DNA of 64,000 nt from Zygnema cylindricum. Taxonomy: Eukaryota > Streptophyta > Zygnematophyceae > Zygnematales > Zygnemataceae. Below are positions 1 to 9,576 of the stretch, piece after piece; position 1 is the first letter of the stretch; each line of letters starts with the position of its first letter. The position numbers and the translations under genes were made by a program. Below the pieces are notes generated by a model. The model saw only the letters and a list, made by a program, of their open reading frames with translations, ran no database searches and had not been told where the DNA came from. The stretch lies in NCBI GenBank assembly GCA_037447655.1, contig JBBHKE010002905.1, forward strand, positions 1-64,000, given 5' to 3'.

Positions 1-241
1 CTAAGTACCCAACTCTGTAACCCTGTTACACATATCTTGGAAAGACGAAATTCATAGATGTTCAATTCGTACTATTATGTTATTCGCGTTTTATTCGAAT
101 CGGACATCCGTGACAAAATTCATACGCGACGAAAAATGAAGTTGGGCGCATAAGAGCGCGTTTGAGAAACGACGACAATGGTCCACAGTCACGTAACGGC
201 CGCAGAATTGCACGCAGTATTGCCAACAAAAAAGCCTCATT

Positions 242-1389
242 TTTTCCAACGACAGTTTAGGTTTGATTTCCGTTGCCAAAGTTGCGCTAGTCGCGTATTT
301 GGGTAGTTGGGCTTTGTTGGTTCCTACCATCACTTCTCATTTCATTGTGGATGATGTCCCCATTCTGGCGCAAGTTGTCTCTAAGGTGTAAGATGGGTTG
401 TTTCCAATTCACCAAGCTCTCCTTTCCGCTCGTGCGCTATTGCCCCCGGACGTTCGAAACCAAGTTCCACCTTTTTATTCTCTCATTGCCGACACTCACT
501 CCCAATTTCAGCAACGCATATCTGAGCAAGTAGCCATCGCTGATTTTGCAAACCTCTTGGAGGCGCTACCTTCTGCTTAAGCGTGTGCTCGTTTACGCTT
601 GTGTTATGGGCCTGGGGCTGGTGCGTGGCTACAAGCAACCCCAAATTTTTTGACATTCCTTTTACCGTCTGACCAATTTATTTTTGCTCTCTGGTTGCGA
701 CAGGGTTTGCCTCACCCTCCGCTTTTGGGGGGGCCTCGGAGCGTTTGTAACCAACCCATTGATGATGAGGGAATCCATTTGCTTTGTAGTTCGCATGGGG
801 GGGAACGAACTGTCGCGCATGATTTGGTGCGAGATGCCATTGCTGCCATTGGTGCCGAGGCGGGCTACACCGTCAAACGCGAGGTTTTTAGTATTCTTCC
901 ACCTTGACCCTAATCTAAGGGTTCTCAGAGCCCTCGGGTTGACTTGGTTTTTCTTCATGGTGTTGGGAGGACGCTTGGCGATGTGGTCCTGACGAATCTG
1001 ACTGGGACACACTTTTTATCTCGCGCGGCTTCGCATTCAGGTGTGGCGGCTCAGGACGCAGCGGCTACAAAGGAAAGAGACTACGCTCACCGAGACCCGT
1101 TGAACCAGCTCGTCCCATTTGCATTGGAGATTTTTGGATGTTTGGACAAGTCCTTCGATGACTTCCTTCGCCATTGTGCACAAAAATGTTTGAATCTCGG
1201 GTTCTAGGGAGTCCTCCAACGAGTCTTTTGTTTGCGTTATACCGTCAACGTGTCTCAATTGCACTTCAACGGGCGCAAGTTGCGGCTCTCCTTCGACGTA
1301 GCACACTAGCTGAGGACCGGCGAGGTCTTTTAGACCTTCCCCCAAGGGACCCGGTTCACATCCATGGTCTCTTTGGTTGTGGACCTTAG
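242..1389 (+). pseudogene. Relic of reverse-transcriptase protein C-terminus
   Basis: One reading frame (from 242) holds a GGLGL-like start followed by a GSWAL block, a GPGAGAWLQA block, a cysteine-poor RLGLPH-type block, a GGERTVAHDLVRDAI block, a GRTLGDVVLTN block and LVPFALEIFG. This order resembles the C-terminal part of non-LTR or other reverse-transcriptase-type proteins that occur repeatedly in algal and plant genomes; the family assignment is from memory of such proteins. The frame is broken by stops at 389, 578, 905 and 911. After about 1190 the match moves to another frame and ends with an arginine-rich RQRVSIALQRAQ segment before a stop near 1387. No catalytic YxDD motif is present in this part. 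It is a dead 5'-truncated copy. Homology is fairly clear, but the exact class (LINE-like or other) is not. Confidence 0.6.
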
Positions 1390-1771
1390 TTTGTCTAAGG
1401 GTAATCTAGTCTAGGTTTTTCATTTTGGCGGTCTAAGTTTGTTGTTGTTTTGTTTCGGTTCTTTGCTCTAGTTAGTATTGCTCTGTTTCGTTTTAGGTTT
1501 TAAGTGTAGATTACTTTCTTGTGACTCATATAGTCTCCAAATGTTTTTTTTTTCAGTTCTACACTTTTTGTACTTAGATGGTTTTGCCATTGCAATTTTT
1601 GCAATTGAAAACATATCATAGAATGAAAATATTGCGAATCGCAGTAACCACAAGTCAAAGTAACTACAGGTCATACGTCTTACAGATATTGGGATTAGTG
1701 ACACAAAAAATGTGACATGACAATAGATGTTTCTAAAGCCCAACTCCTTGGGAACGTTGCTCACCCTGTGG
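1390..1771. other. No gene seen
   Basis: T-rich sequence between the reverse-transcriptase relic and the first hAT-like element. I see no open frame with recognisable content and no clear repeat boundary. Confidence 0.5.
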
Positions 1772-2231
1772 CACATGTCGCAAACGGTCTACTGAAATCG
1801 TAACCGATCGTTAACCGACCGCCTGCGCTGGATCCAGAACGGATTCGGTCGCCAAATTTGGGGGGTCGGCCGGATATCGGGTGGGTGATTCACGAAAAAG
1901 AAAAAACAATATCGGTCTAGTAAGCAAAACGAAAATAATTGAAGGTTTTGTACTGTCAATACTATCCAATATTATTGTACTTCGTACTCTTGGTATCGTG
2001 GAAGTTATAAGCGAGATATACCACTAATTTTGTATTTATTCGGGTACGGGCGGGTACTCGTAGTCGCGAGAAATTGAGTTTCGGTTAAATTTTATTTTTA
2101 TAAACGCTTTTCGGGTAACGGTCAACAAATTTGGAGCGTGACATAACCTGGTTGGACGTCGGGTCCTCAGATTTTGAAAAAAAAAAAGTTCGGTTTCAGT
2201 TATCTAAAATTTAGACTTTTGTGACCTCTTG
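1772..2231 (+). mobile_element. Short hAT-like non-autonomous element, copy 1
   Basis: The left end reads CACATGTCGCAAACGGTC and the right end, reversed, AAGAGGTCACAAAAGTC, matching the ends of the two longer copies near 40.6 and 41.6 kb. Flanking 8-mers are CCCTGTGG (1764-1771) and TCTTGTGG (2232-2239), matching at 6 of 8 positions with two C/T differences, as expected of a decayed 8-bp target-site duplication. The body shares GGTCGG-rich and CGGGTACGGGCGGG segments with the other copies but lacks their internal tandem repeats. It has no coding capacity, so it would need a transposase in trans. Confidence 0.7.
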
Positions 2232-2241
2232 TCTTGTGGTA

Positions 2242-2291
2242 CACCGCGAATTGCTATTAGTGTTATTTAACCCTAATAGTGATACGCGGTG
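2242..2291. repeat. 50-bp minimal fold-back of the TA-flanked MITE family
   Basis: The segment starts CACCGCGAATTGCTATTAG after a TA dinucleotide and ends with an imperfect reverse complement finishing CGCGGTG. Almost nothing lies between the two arms. The same terminal motif bounds the larger elements at 42.9-49.9 and 58.7-59.7 kb. It lies immediately next to the right duplication of hAT copy 1. Confidence 0.6.
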
Positions 2292-3234
2292 TTGGGATGC
2301 GTGGCGCATCGCCAGTACCCGGTGCGACCAAAGACTTAAGTATCGGGTGTCCAAGTGTGATATATCCAATACATGTGCGAGACGTCACATTCGGGTACCC
2401 AAATCACAATGGGGTACCCAAACTTGGGCGTACTCAAAGTTTTTTTTTCGTTTTTGAATCACCTGGCCAAATCCAGCCGGCCCCCGAAATTTGGCACCCG
2501 AATGGCCGGGTACGGATCGGGTACGGATCGGGTACGAATTCAGTACCCAATTATGAACTCTGATATGTGTTACATACCTATATTTTTTGCTACAGTATAA
2601 ATATTCGACTTTGATGTGTGAAATATCGAGTACATTAGGAAATAATATAGATACGTAAGGACTAGAAAGCACCAGAATCTCTAATGTTGTGTTCTAAGAG
2701 CCTCTTGGTGATATTCTATATGTGCCATTTTTTTACCTATCAAAAATCTATGTATCGTTTAGTTATACGGAGAAGTGCTAATATCGCGATGAAATCACCA
2801 TATATCACGACATATAACGATAATTTATCAAATTGATAACTATCGCGATACCTTCGTACGCTAATCTTCCGAAAAAATACAAACTCCCCTTCCCCCTCCC
2901 TCCGGCGGGTGGCATACAGAAAGTAGTACGACACCTCCGCCACCCCCCTCACCCACCCCCCTCCCGCAGGCGCCACGGGTGAGGGAGGGGGAGAGGGAGA
3001 GGCGTAGCGGAGTTGTCGTATTGCTTTGTGTACGGTAAATTTTTGTTCTGAAGCTGTATGGACACCCACTACCCACCAAATATATTGCAATTATTATTGC
3101 TAGTCCCAGCGTGATATCTCGCGCCCTTGAACCGTTCGAAAAAATCAAATGTATAACGATAAGAAATTTGCCGATACACAACTCTAATTAGATGAAAAAA
3201 CTTGAAACCCTCAACCTTCAACGTTTCTTTAAAC
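2292..3234. other. Non-coding; possible degenerate GC-centred element
   Basis: No gene is recognisable. GGGTACCC- and CGGGTACGGAT-type short repeats occur at 2390-2540. From about 2750 to 3190 an AT-rich flank with TATCGCGATA motifs surrounds a C/G-rich centre (2880-3005), the same architecture as the inserted element at 6999-7429. The right end (GCCGATACACAACTC) is similar to that element's terminus, but I could not find a matching left end. Confidence 0.35.
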
Positions 3235-3240
3235 CCAAAA

Positions 3241-3420
3241 TCTGAGAAGGAGGAGGAGAGAGAAAGGAGGGAGGAAATACAAGGTAAGAGAGAGGGGGAG
3301 GTGGAGAAGGGAGAGGGGGAAAAAGGGGGGGAAGGGAAAGCAAAATAAAAGGAGGGAGGAGGAGGACGAAGGGATCATCTTTTTGCCTCTACCCATCCCT
3401 CCGTCCTCCCCTCCCTTGAT
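3241..3420. repeat. Purine-rich low-complexity tract
   Basis: Runs of GGAGGA, GAGAGG and GGGGGAA with a short pyrimidine-rich close near 3400. Open frames here are a by-product of composition. Confidence 0.8.
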
Positions 3421-3481
3421 TTATTCCTCCCTCATGCAATTTTGTGTCCTCCATTGGACTACAGAATACAGGAAGCCTCTA

Positions 3482-3817
3482 GATAGTTGTTAACTAGCCC
3501 ACTTTAACCCACAGCCACTGCTGGCCACGCAATCAAGCTGACAATCTGAATGCACCCCTGTGCATCTTGGACTCCCCTGAGTCCGTAGGAAAAAGTGTTG
3601 ATATTTGTGTATTTCCTAGGTCTGTAAATAGGATAGAAAAAGGCAGAGGGATAGTTGTTAACTAGCCCAATTTAACCCACAGCCACAGCTGGCCAGGCAA
3701 TCAAGCTGACAATCTGAATGCAACCCTGTGCAGCCAAGACTCCCCTGAGTCCGTAGGAAAAAGTGTTGATATTTGTGTATTTTCTAGGTCTGTAAATAGG
3801 ATAGAAAAAGGCAGAGG
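3482..3817. repeat. 168-bp tandem duplication across a nested-insertion junction
   Basis: Two adjacent units (3482-3649 and 3650-3817) each contain about 114 bp of the host D LTR followed by the first 54 bp of element A's LTR. Because the unit spans the junction, the duplication must postdate insertion of A into D. Confidence 0.85.
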
Positions 3818-3957
3818 CAGTTTGCCTCTAACTCCCCTCTCCAAGCCCCCACACTTGTTGTAGTCACTAAAGGCTGGATAGGGAGCTAGAGCATGGCTGC
3901 CTAAGCTCTCTAGTGAAGACAGGAGGTAAATTAGGTAGACTTACCAAAAGTTATTTG

Positions 3958-4046
3958 ACGGACCCAAGAATTGATCCTGGTACCTGCCGTCCGTCAATCA
4001 CTTACAGTCGGACGCGCTTTAACCGTTTAGTCTACCGCTGTTGTTA
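3958..4046 (-). other. tRNA-like block in LTR (A, 5')
   Basis: On the minus strand an A-box-like TAGACTAAACGGTTAAAGCG (4015-4034) precedes a T-arm-like CCAGGATCAATTCTTGG (3964-3980). It is antisense to the element. The B-box is weak (GGATCAATTCT). Confidence 0.5.
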
Positions 4047-4182
4047 AGATGTATAGGGTTTGATAATTATTTATTTAGTTACACGTAGACTTGCTCATTT
4101 AACTAGAAATAAATACGTAGTGCATAGATACAATTATAAATAGTACGGAGTACGGTTAAATGTATATGAAACGGATACCGAC

Positions 4183-4206
4183 ATTTGTTTCGAACGCGAA
4201 ACAAAT
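4183..4206. promoter_or_regulatory. Perfect 10-bp LTR hairpin
   Basis: ATTTGTTTCG, loop AACG, then CGAAACAAAT. The same stem recurs in the LTRs of A (3'), B (three times), D and, with a shorter stem, C. Confidence 0.7.
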
Positions 4207-4406
4207 ACCTCGCACGTATTTATGACGGCTACGATCGAAAACTTGTTTTGATCGGACGGCCGGAAAAGGATGCTGAGATCGCAGAAGAAGATTTCGACGT
4301 TGTGGTCATCGCCACATGGGATGACACGTGGCAAAATGACATTGGATCGCGACATCTCTGAGGATTACGTGAACGAATCTGGAGATGACATGTGTCGACA
4401 TTTTGG

Positions 4407-4576
4407 CCACGTCGTACAATGGACGTACAGAAAAGTACACCGGCACCTGTACTTTTTTGTACGACACAATACTTTGATTGGTGCCGTACGTCAATAGATA
4501 GAGTCTTAGAGGAGAGATAGGACTTACAATATTTTCACTAGGTAGTCGCCTCTCCCAGAGAGCATGTTGTATAAAT
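4407..4576 (+). promoter_or_regulatory. LTR core promoter: GTAC palindrome and TATA box
   Basis: A 61-bp imperfect palindrome (4407-4467) is built from GTCGTACA, CGTACA and AGTACA with their mirror images. It is followed about 100 bp later by TATAAAT (4570-4576). The palindrome-then-TATA order is repeated in the LTRs of B, C, D and the solo LTRs. Position and motif suggest the Pol II promoter; the start site is not visible. Confidence 0.55.
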
Positions 4577-4945
4577 GGCTAACTTTGGGCAGCCATAACT
4601 ATCAATTTACTTGACCATTTTCAGTGATTCTTTTTGCTGCGGACTCAGGGGAGTCCAGGCTACAGAAGGGTATAGTCGTTCAAAGTTTTTGTCTGCCAGG
4701 GTGGCGGTATTTCTAAGGGAAAGTCAAAGTGGGTGAATGTGTCCAATTCTTATATTCTAACTTTGCATTCTGTGGTGGAACTGAGCACACAGAAAGTGTT
4801 ATTTCACAGGGGTGAATCTATATTGGGGTTCTGACTGTCAAGGGGTAAGTCATTTGGGTTTATATAAACTTGGAGTCGGCATTATTTAGATTAGTTTCTT
4901 TTGGATCTACATACTCTGAGGACCAATGGAGGTCTCAGAGTTTCA

Positions 4946-4960
4946 GGTTATGGGCCCACC
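4946..4960 (+). other. Primer-binding site, half tRNA-iMet type (A)
   Basis: GGTTATGGGCCCACC directly abuts the LTR. It is complementary to the anticodon arm of plant initiator tRNA-Met (GGTGGGCCCATAACC), the priming mode known for Drosophila copia and yeast Ty5. The ATG at 4950 is the complement of the CAU anticodon and opens the gag frame. Confidence 0.85.
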
Positions 4961-6707
4961 ATCTTGGGTGCCTATGTTTGATGGAACATGCTTCACTTAT
5001 TGGGCGTTTACAATGGAGGGATTGCTTTTCGAGAAGCACTTATGGGGAATTGTTGCGGGACAAGTGAGATGTCCGCCACCTGGCTTCGGAGGAGCTTATT
5101 ATGGAGAACCATATGAGGCTGCCCAGAATATCATCCGGAGTTCAGATGCAATGGAAGGTGAAGGGAAAAACCTTTCCGTGGATGGGGAAATAGGGGAGAA
5201 GGAAAAGGGACACCTATGGTGAGGGGAGCTAGGCTCTCAGCTATGTTACCACATGTAGGGATTAAAACTGAAGAAAAAGGCAAAAAAATATGGGAATACA
5301 AAAACACTATAGCAAAACATCTCATACTTAGATATGTGTCTAAGTCGATAGCTATCACTCTTTTAAGTCTAACCAAGACTTCAGAGATATAGGAAGCACT
5401 AAGTCAGATTTATAAGAGTGAGACTATTCAGAGGCAGCAATTAGTAAAACAGGAAATTGAGGCCTGTGTTTATAAAGGCGTAGCATGATAGAGTTTTGCA
5501 ATGATATTGCTACATTATATATTGAGCTAGCTAGTGCGGGATATGTGGAATCTGAGGAGAGTAAGATTAATACACTACTTATGAAACTCCCAGATGAGTA
5601 CGAAAACATCATTTGTTGTATGCAGGCACTTGATGGTTCCTCATGGACTTGGAGCTTTACCATGGGGATAATTCTTGTGAGGGAAAGCACTTTGGAGCTT
5701 CGTAGGGGAAGTGACAGGGTGAATGCATTTACAGCTGGTGGTGATTGGCGGAAGCGTGATGAGAGGAACGGCGGTGACGAGCGGAAGCGTGATGAGAGGA
5801 ACGGTGGTGACGAGCGGAAGCGTGATGAGAGAAAGAAAGACAAAGGTAAACCTTATCGGAACTTTGGTGGAAAGAGAGGGAGAGGAAAAGAAAGGGGAGC
5901 TTTGAAAAAGGGGGTTTGCTTCTTTTGTAGGGAACCGGGTCATTATATGGAGGAATGCCCTTGTTTGGAAAAACTTAGAAGTTGGAATGTGGATGAGGAG
6001 GAAGAAGGGGAAGAGGAGAAAGAGGATGAAGATTTTTTAGAGCTTCTCCGGATTAGTAGTATGGGGAAGAGAGAAAAGCACACAGAAATTCCACGAAAGC
6101 AACAGTGTGCTTTTGGAGGTATAAGGGAAGTAAAGAGAGAGGAGGTACTTGAGGATGTCGAGAAGTGTAGAGTGTATGACTTAGAAATGAGAAATTCAGA
6201 TAAAGGATCCATAAGTGAAAACGGGAAAGATAAAATTAATGACGATAATTTTATAGATAATAGGGAAACTGAAAACTGGTCGGAAAGGGAGACTTCAACG
6301 GATTTCGAGGAAAGGGGAGAAGTGAAACTCGAAGAGTTTTTAAAGGATAGGGGAGAAGAGAAATATTGATTAAAGGTTTAGGGGAGAAGAAATATTTATT
6401 TGGAATTATAATAAAAAGTGATAGTGGAAAGAATTCCATGGGAGAGAGTGAGGTAAGTTCAGAAAATGGGGTAGTTATCATGGATAAAAATATGAATACG
6501 GAAGATGTAGATCTTATGAGGAACTTAGTGGGGACTAGTGTTTTTTGGGAATATTTGGAGGTGGATGGATCTGACATCACTACTTGGTGTGATGTCGCTT
6601 GTGAAGATGTGCTTGTAAAAGGGTTATCATCCGGGTATATGTTGCAGATTGGAGATGGGGCTGGCTCGTTGGATTGCAAGAGAGAAATCGGGTTGTGTGT
6701 GGATTAA
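4950..6707 (+). pseudogene. gag plus RNase H remnant of element A
   Basis: Encodes a copia-type Gag. The N-terminal MGPPSWVPMFDG is followed by an FxYWxF-type block and a UBN2-like helical region (IEFCNDIATLYIEL, MKLPDEYENII). Next come a tandem KRDERNGGDER repeat, a zinc knuckle CFFCREPGHYMEEC (near 5920-5960) and an acidic segment. The tail DITTWCDVACED...SGYML matches the RNase H motif DITTWSDASY...SGYVL of elements C and D, so the gene is gag fused to a pol remnant. Compared with copy B, A has a one-base deletion in an A-run near 5207, TGG to TAG near 5390, a one-base deletion near 5484 and a further disruption near 6366. The frames are 4926-5222, 5485-6369 and 6366-6707. This copy is inactive. 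Confidence 0.8.
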
Positions 6708-6946
6708 AAGTGATGAGGTGGATAAATCTTAGCTCGGGGTTATGAAAATTGGGATGCTTAATAAAATATGTGATCAACAAGATCGAATGTTTATTTCAGC
6801 TCATCTAATGGACCTTTTAAAATGTGAGGGTATTGTCATAAAGGTTTATAAAAGGAAAAGGAAAAAGGAAAAGGAAAAAAATAAAATAAAATTGGGAGGG
6901 AGTATTTTGGTTTTTATTGTGTGGGAGTTGAAAGGAAAATATACTA

Positions 6947-6960
6947 GAAAATAAGGGGAG
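6947..6960 (+). other. Polypurine tract of element A
   Basis: GAAAATAAGGGGAG directly precedes the 3' LTR. The identical tract precedes the 3' LTRs of the truncated copy at 25.8 kb, of C and of B. Confidence 0.85.
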
Positions 6961-6998
6961 TGTTGATATTTGTGTATTTTCTAAGTCTGTAAATAGGA

Positions 6999-7429
6999 TA
7001 GTGTTGGGTATCGGGTAGTTTCATATCGCGATAATTTCGATATTCGATATATCGAATATCGATCGAGCAGATTCCTCGATATATCGTACCGGGACCAACA
7101 TAAATTATCGCGATATATATCGCAAAAAATGCATATCCGTACAGTCAGAGTACGAAAAACCGTACGAAAAAGAGTACGGAGAATCGTACGAAAAATGGTA
7201 CGGATATCCCCCCCCCCCCCCCCCCCACTGAGCGCGGGGGGGGGGGGGGGGGGGGGGGTTTGAAAAAAAATTGTAAAATTTTCATTTTTGATATATCTTC
7301 GATACGATATATCGGCGATATATTGCGATAATTTGAAATTCGATATATCGAAGCGATTTATCGAATATAGGATACATGAAATTCGATATATATCGAATAT
7401 CGGCAATGGGTCCTCGATACCCAACACTA
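6999..7429. mobile_element. 431-bp inverted-repeat element inside A's 3' LTR
   Basis: Ends are TAGTGTTGGGTATCG and its exact reverse complement. It is flanked by the 10-bp duplication GTAAATAGGA (6989-6998 and 7430-7439). The body is rich in TATCGATA and CGATATAT motifs, with a centre of about 19 C, a short spacer and about 23 G (7207-7258). It has no coding capacity. A 10-bp duplication suggests a Mutator-like origin; the TAG start is also seen in hAT elements. Confidence 0.8.
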
Positions 7430-7595
7430 GTAAATAGGATAGAAAAAGGCAGAGGCAGTGTGCCTCTAACTCCCCTCTCCAAGCCCCCACACTTGTTGTA
7501 GTCACTGAAGGCTGGATAGGGAGCTAGAGCCATGGCTGCCTAAGCTCTCTAGAGAAGACAAGGGGTAAAGTAGGTAGATTTACCAAAAGTTAGTT

Positions 7596-7676
7596 GACGG
7601 ACCCAAGAATTGATCCTTGTCCCTGCCGTACGTCAATTTGCATTAGCCGTTAGCTCTAGCCGTTAAGTCTAGGACA
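7596..7676 (-). other. tRNA-like block in LTR (A, 3')
   Basis: On the minus strand TAGACTTAACGGCTAGAGC (A-box-like, about 7653-7671) is followed by AAGGATCAATTCTTGG (B-box-like, 7604-7619). Confidence 0.55.
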
Positions 7677-8580
7677 CATATTACGATACATAGGGTTTGA
7701 TAAATATATAAATCGTCACATGTAGATTAATTCGTTTAACGACGAATAGATACTTAGTGCATAGATACAGTTTGATTTAGTACGAAGTACGGTACGGGGA
7801 CAGAACGGATACCGCGCTTTTGTTTCGATAGCGAAACAAATACCGCGCGTCGAATTTTAGCGGCTACGATTATAGCCGGTTTTGATCTGACGGCCGCGAT
7901 AGGCGCCGCGATCACAGAAAAGGTACTTTTGGCGTTTTACGGTATTTGCCACGTCAGATGACGCGTGGCGTGATAACATTCGATTACGGGAATTCCGGAG
8001 ATTATAGGAACTAATCCTGATTTGACACGTGTCGATATTTTGGCCATGTCGTACAATAGCCGTACAAAAAGTTCACCGGCACCTGTACTTTTCTGTACGA
8101 CACAGTAATTTAATTGGTGCCGTACTTCAGTAGATAGAGTTTTAGAGAGGGAATAGGACTTAGAAAATTTGGGTAGGTAGCTGCCTCTCCCACAGAGCAC
8201 CTTGTATATATGGCAAACTTTGGCCAGCCATAACTATCAATATACTTGACCATTTTCAATGATTCTTTTTGCTGCGGACTCAAGGGAGTCCGAGCTACAC
8301 AAGGGTGTAGTTGGTCAGAGTTTTTGTCTGCTAAGGTGGCTGCATTTCTAAGGGAAAGTCGAAGTTGGTGAATGTGTCCAAATCTCATATTCTAACTTTG
8401 CATTCTGTGGTGGAACTGAGCACACAGAAAGTGTTATTTCACAAGGGTGAATCTTTATTGGGGTTTTGACTGTCAAGGGGTCAGTCATTTGGGTTTATAT
8501 CAACTTTGGAGTCGGCACTATCTAGATTAGCTTCTTTGGATCTGCTTACTCTGAGGGCCAATAGAGGTCTCAGAGTTTCA

Positions 8581-9453
8581 AAAAAAATCTATTAAAACGC
8601 CCAACCAGGCGATAAGTTATGAGGCATTAAAAATGCCAATTTGTACAAACTCCAAAGGGAGAGGTGACTACCTACCAAAATATTCCAAGTCCTGATTCCC
8701 TCTAACAACTTCTATCCAATGAAGTACGGACCAATCAGATTACTGTACTGTACCAAAAAGTACTACTGTCGGTGTACCTTTTGTACGGCCTATGTACGAC
8801 AAGGCTATTAAGCGAACGCGTGTCTGCTTTTCACTCGTCCATACATTCTTCGGATTTCCTATGACCAAATGTCATCTTTCCACGTGGCTCCAAGTCATGC
8901 CACGTCACAAAACGCCAAAGTGACCACTTGGAGATTTCAGCGATGATGTGCGCCATTGGATTTGTAGCGAGACGCAATCTTAACCGATATAAATACTTCC
9001 GCGACATTTGTTTCGCTGTCGAAACAAAATGCGTGGTATTCGTTTCGAAATAGTGTCGTACTTCGTACTTTCATAAAACTATGCAAGTTGTATACAGTTT
9101 TAGTTAAATGGATTTGTTCCTTCTTTTATGTATATATCTATCACGTATTATAGCATTTAGCATTGGTCCTAGTCTAATAGGATAAAGTTGAAGGTTATCG
9201 ACCAACTTGACGAACCGAAGGTACAGGGATCAAATCCCGGGTCTGTCAGGTATATTTTTAGTAACCTACTAAAACTAACTGCCTGTTGAACTAAGGCAGC
9301 CATGGATCAACCACCCTCACTATCCTTCAATGACTACAACAAGTATGGGGACTAGAGAGAGGAGGTGGAGGCAGGCTGTCCGTCCTTTTTCTTTTCTTTT
9401 ATACTAAAATATTTAAACCTAGAAAATACTCTAGAAATCTATTAATTTCAACA
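8581..9453 (-). repeat. Remaining part of 3' LTR of element D
   Basis: Continues the D LTR after the A insertion. Its sequence parallels 13911-14791, including the CCAACCAGGCGATAAGTTATGAG block, the GTAC palindromes near 8720-8800 and the hairpin near 9006. It ends CAACA at 9453. Confidence 0.85.
9168..9250 (+). other. tRNA-like block in LTR (D, 3')
   Basis: On the plus strand TAGTCTAATAGGATAAAG resembles the D-arm/A-box of tRNA-Arg. CAGGGATCAAATCCCG (9224-9239) forms a T-arm-like hairpin with 7-base loop ATCAAAT. Antisense to D. Confidence 0.6.
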
Positions 9454-9467
9454 CTCCCCTTATTTTT
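9454..9467 (-). other. Polypurine tract of element D
   Basis: Reverse complement reads AAAAATAAGGGGAG and abuts the 3' LTR. Confidence 0.75.
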
Positions 9468-9576
9468 TAGTCTAATTTTAATTATTCTTTCAACCCGCAC
9501 TTTTCCCGACAATATTTTAATTTAGGAGAGGGCACAAGTTTGGCATCATGTCAGCCACCATTTCTTCATCAGGTCT

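Larger units (their letters stand above)
3764..4945 (+). repeat. 5' LTR of element A
   Basis: An 1182-bp LTR. In order it holds the TGTTGATATT start, an AGTCACT...GGAGCTAGAGC block shared by all related LTRs here, an antisense tRNA-like block, a TTTGTTTCG/CGAAACAAA hairpin, GTAC-rich palindromic promoter DNA, a TATA box at 4570, and a U5 hairpin (GGACTC/GAGTCC near 4643). It ends in TTTCA. An ATG at 4926, inside the LTR, is in frame with gag. Confidence 0.85.
3764..8580 (+). mobile_element. Gag-only LTR retrotransposon A (TR-GAG-like, non-autonomous)
   Basis: The 5' LTR is 3764-4945 and the 3' LTR 6961-8580, which includes a 431-bp insertion plus its duplication. LTRs start TGTTGATATT and end TTTCA. 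The target-site duplication is AAAAG (3759-3763) against AAAAA (8581-8585); uninterrupted D-type LTR sequence at 13906 reads AAAAAG at this point, confirming the empty site. The interior encodes Gag followed directly by a short RNase H-like remnant; no protease, integrase or reverse-transcriptase block is present. The primer-binding site and polypurine tract match the full copia elements C and D, the likely helpers. Confidence 0.88.
6961..8580 (+). repeat. 3' LTR of element A
   Basis: Same organisation as the 5' LTR. Without the insertion at 6999-7429 and its 10-bp duplication it is 1179 bp, matching the 1182-bp 5' LTR. It carries the TTTGTTTCG-ATAG-CGAAACAAA hairpin at 7819-7840 and a TATA-like TATATATGG near 8210. 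Confidence 0.85.
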
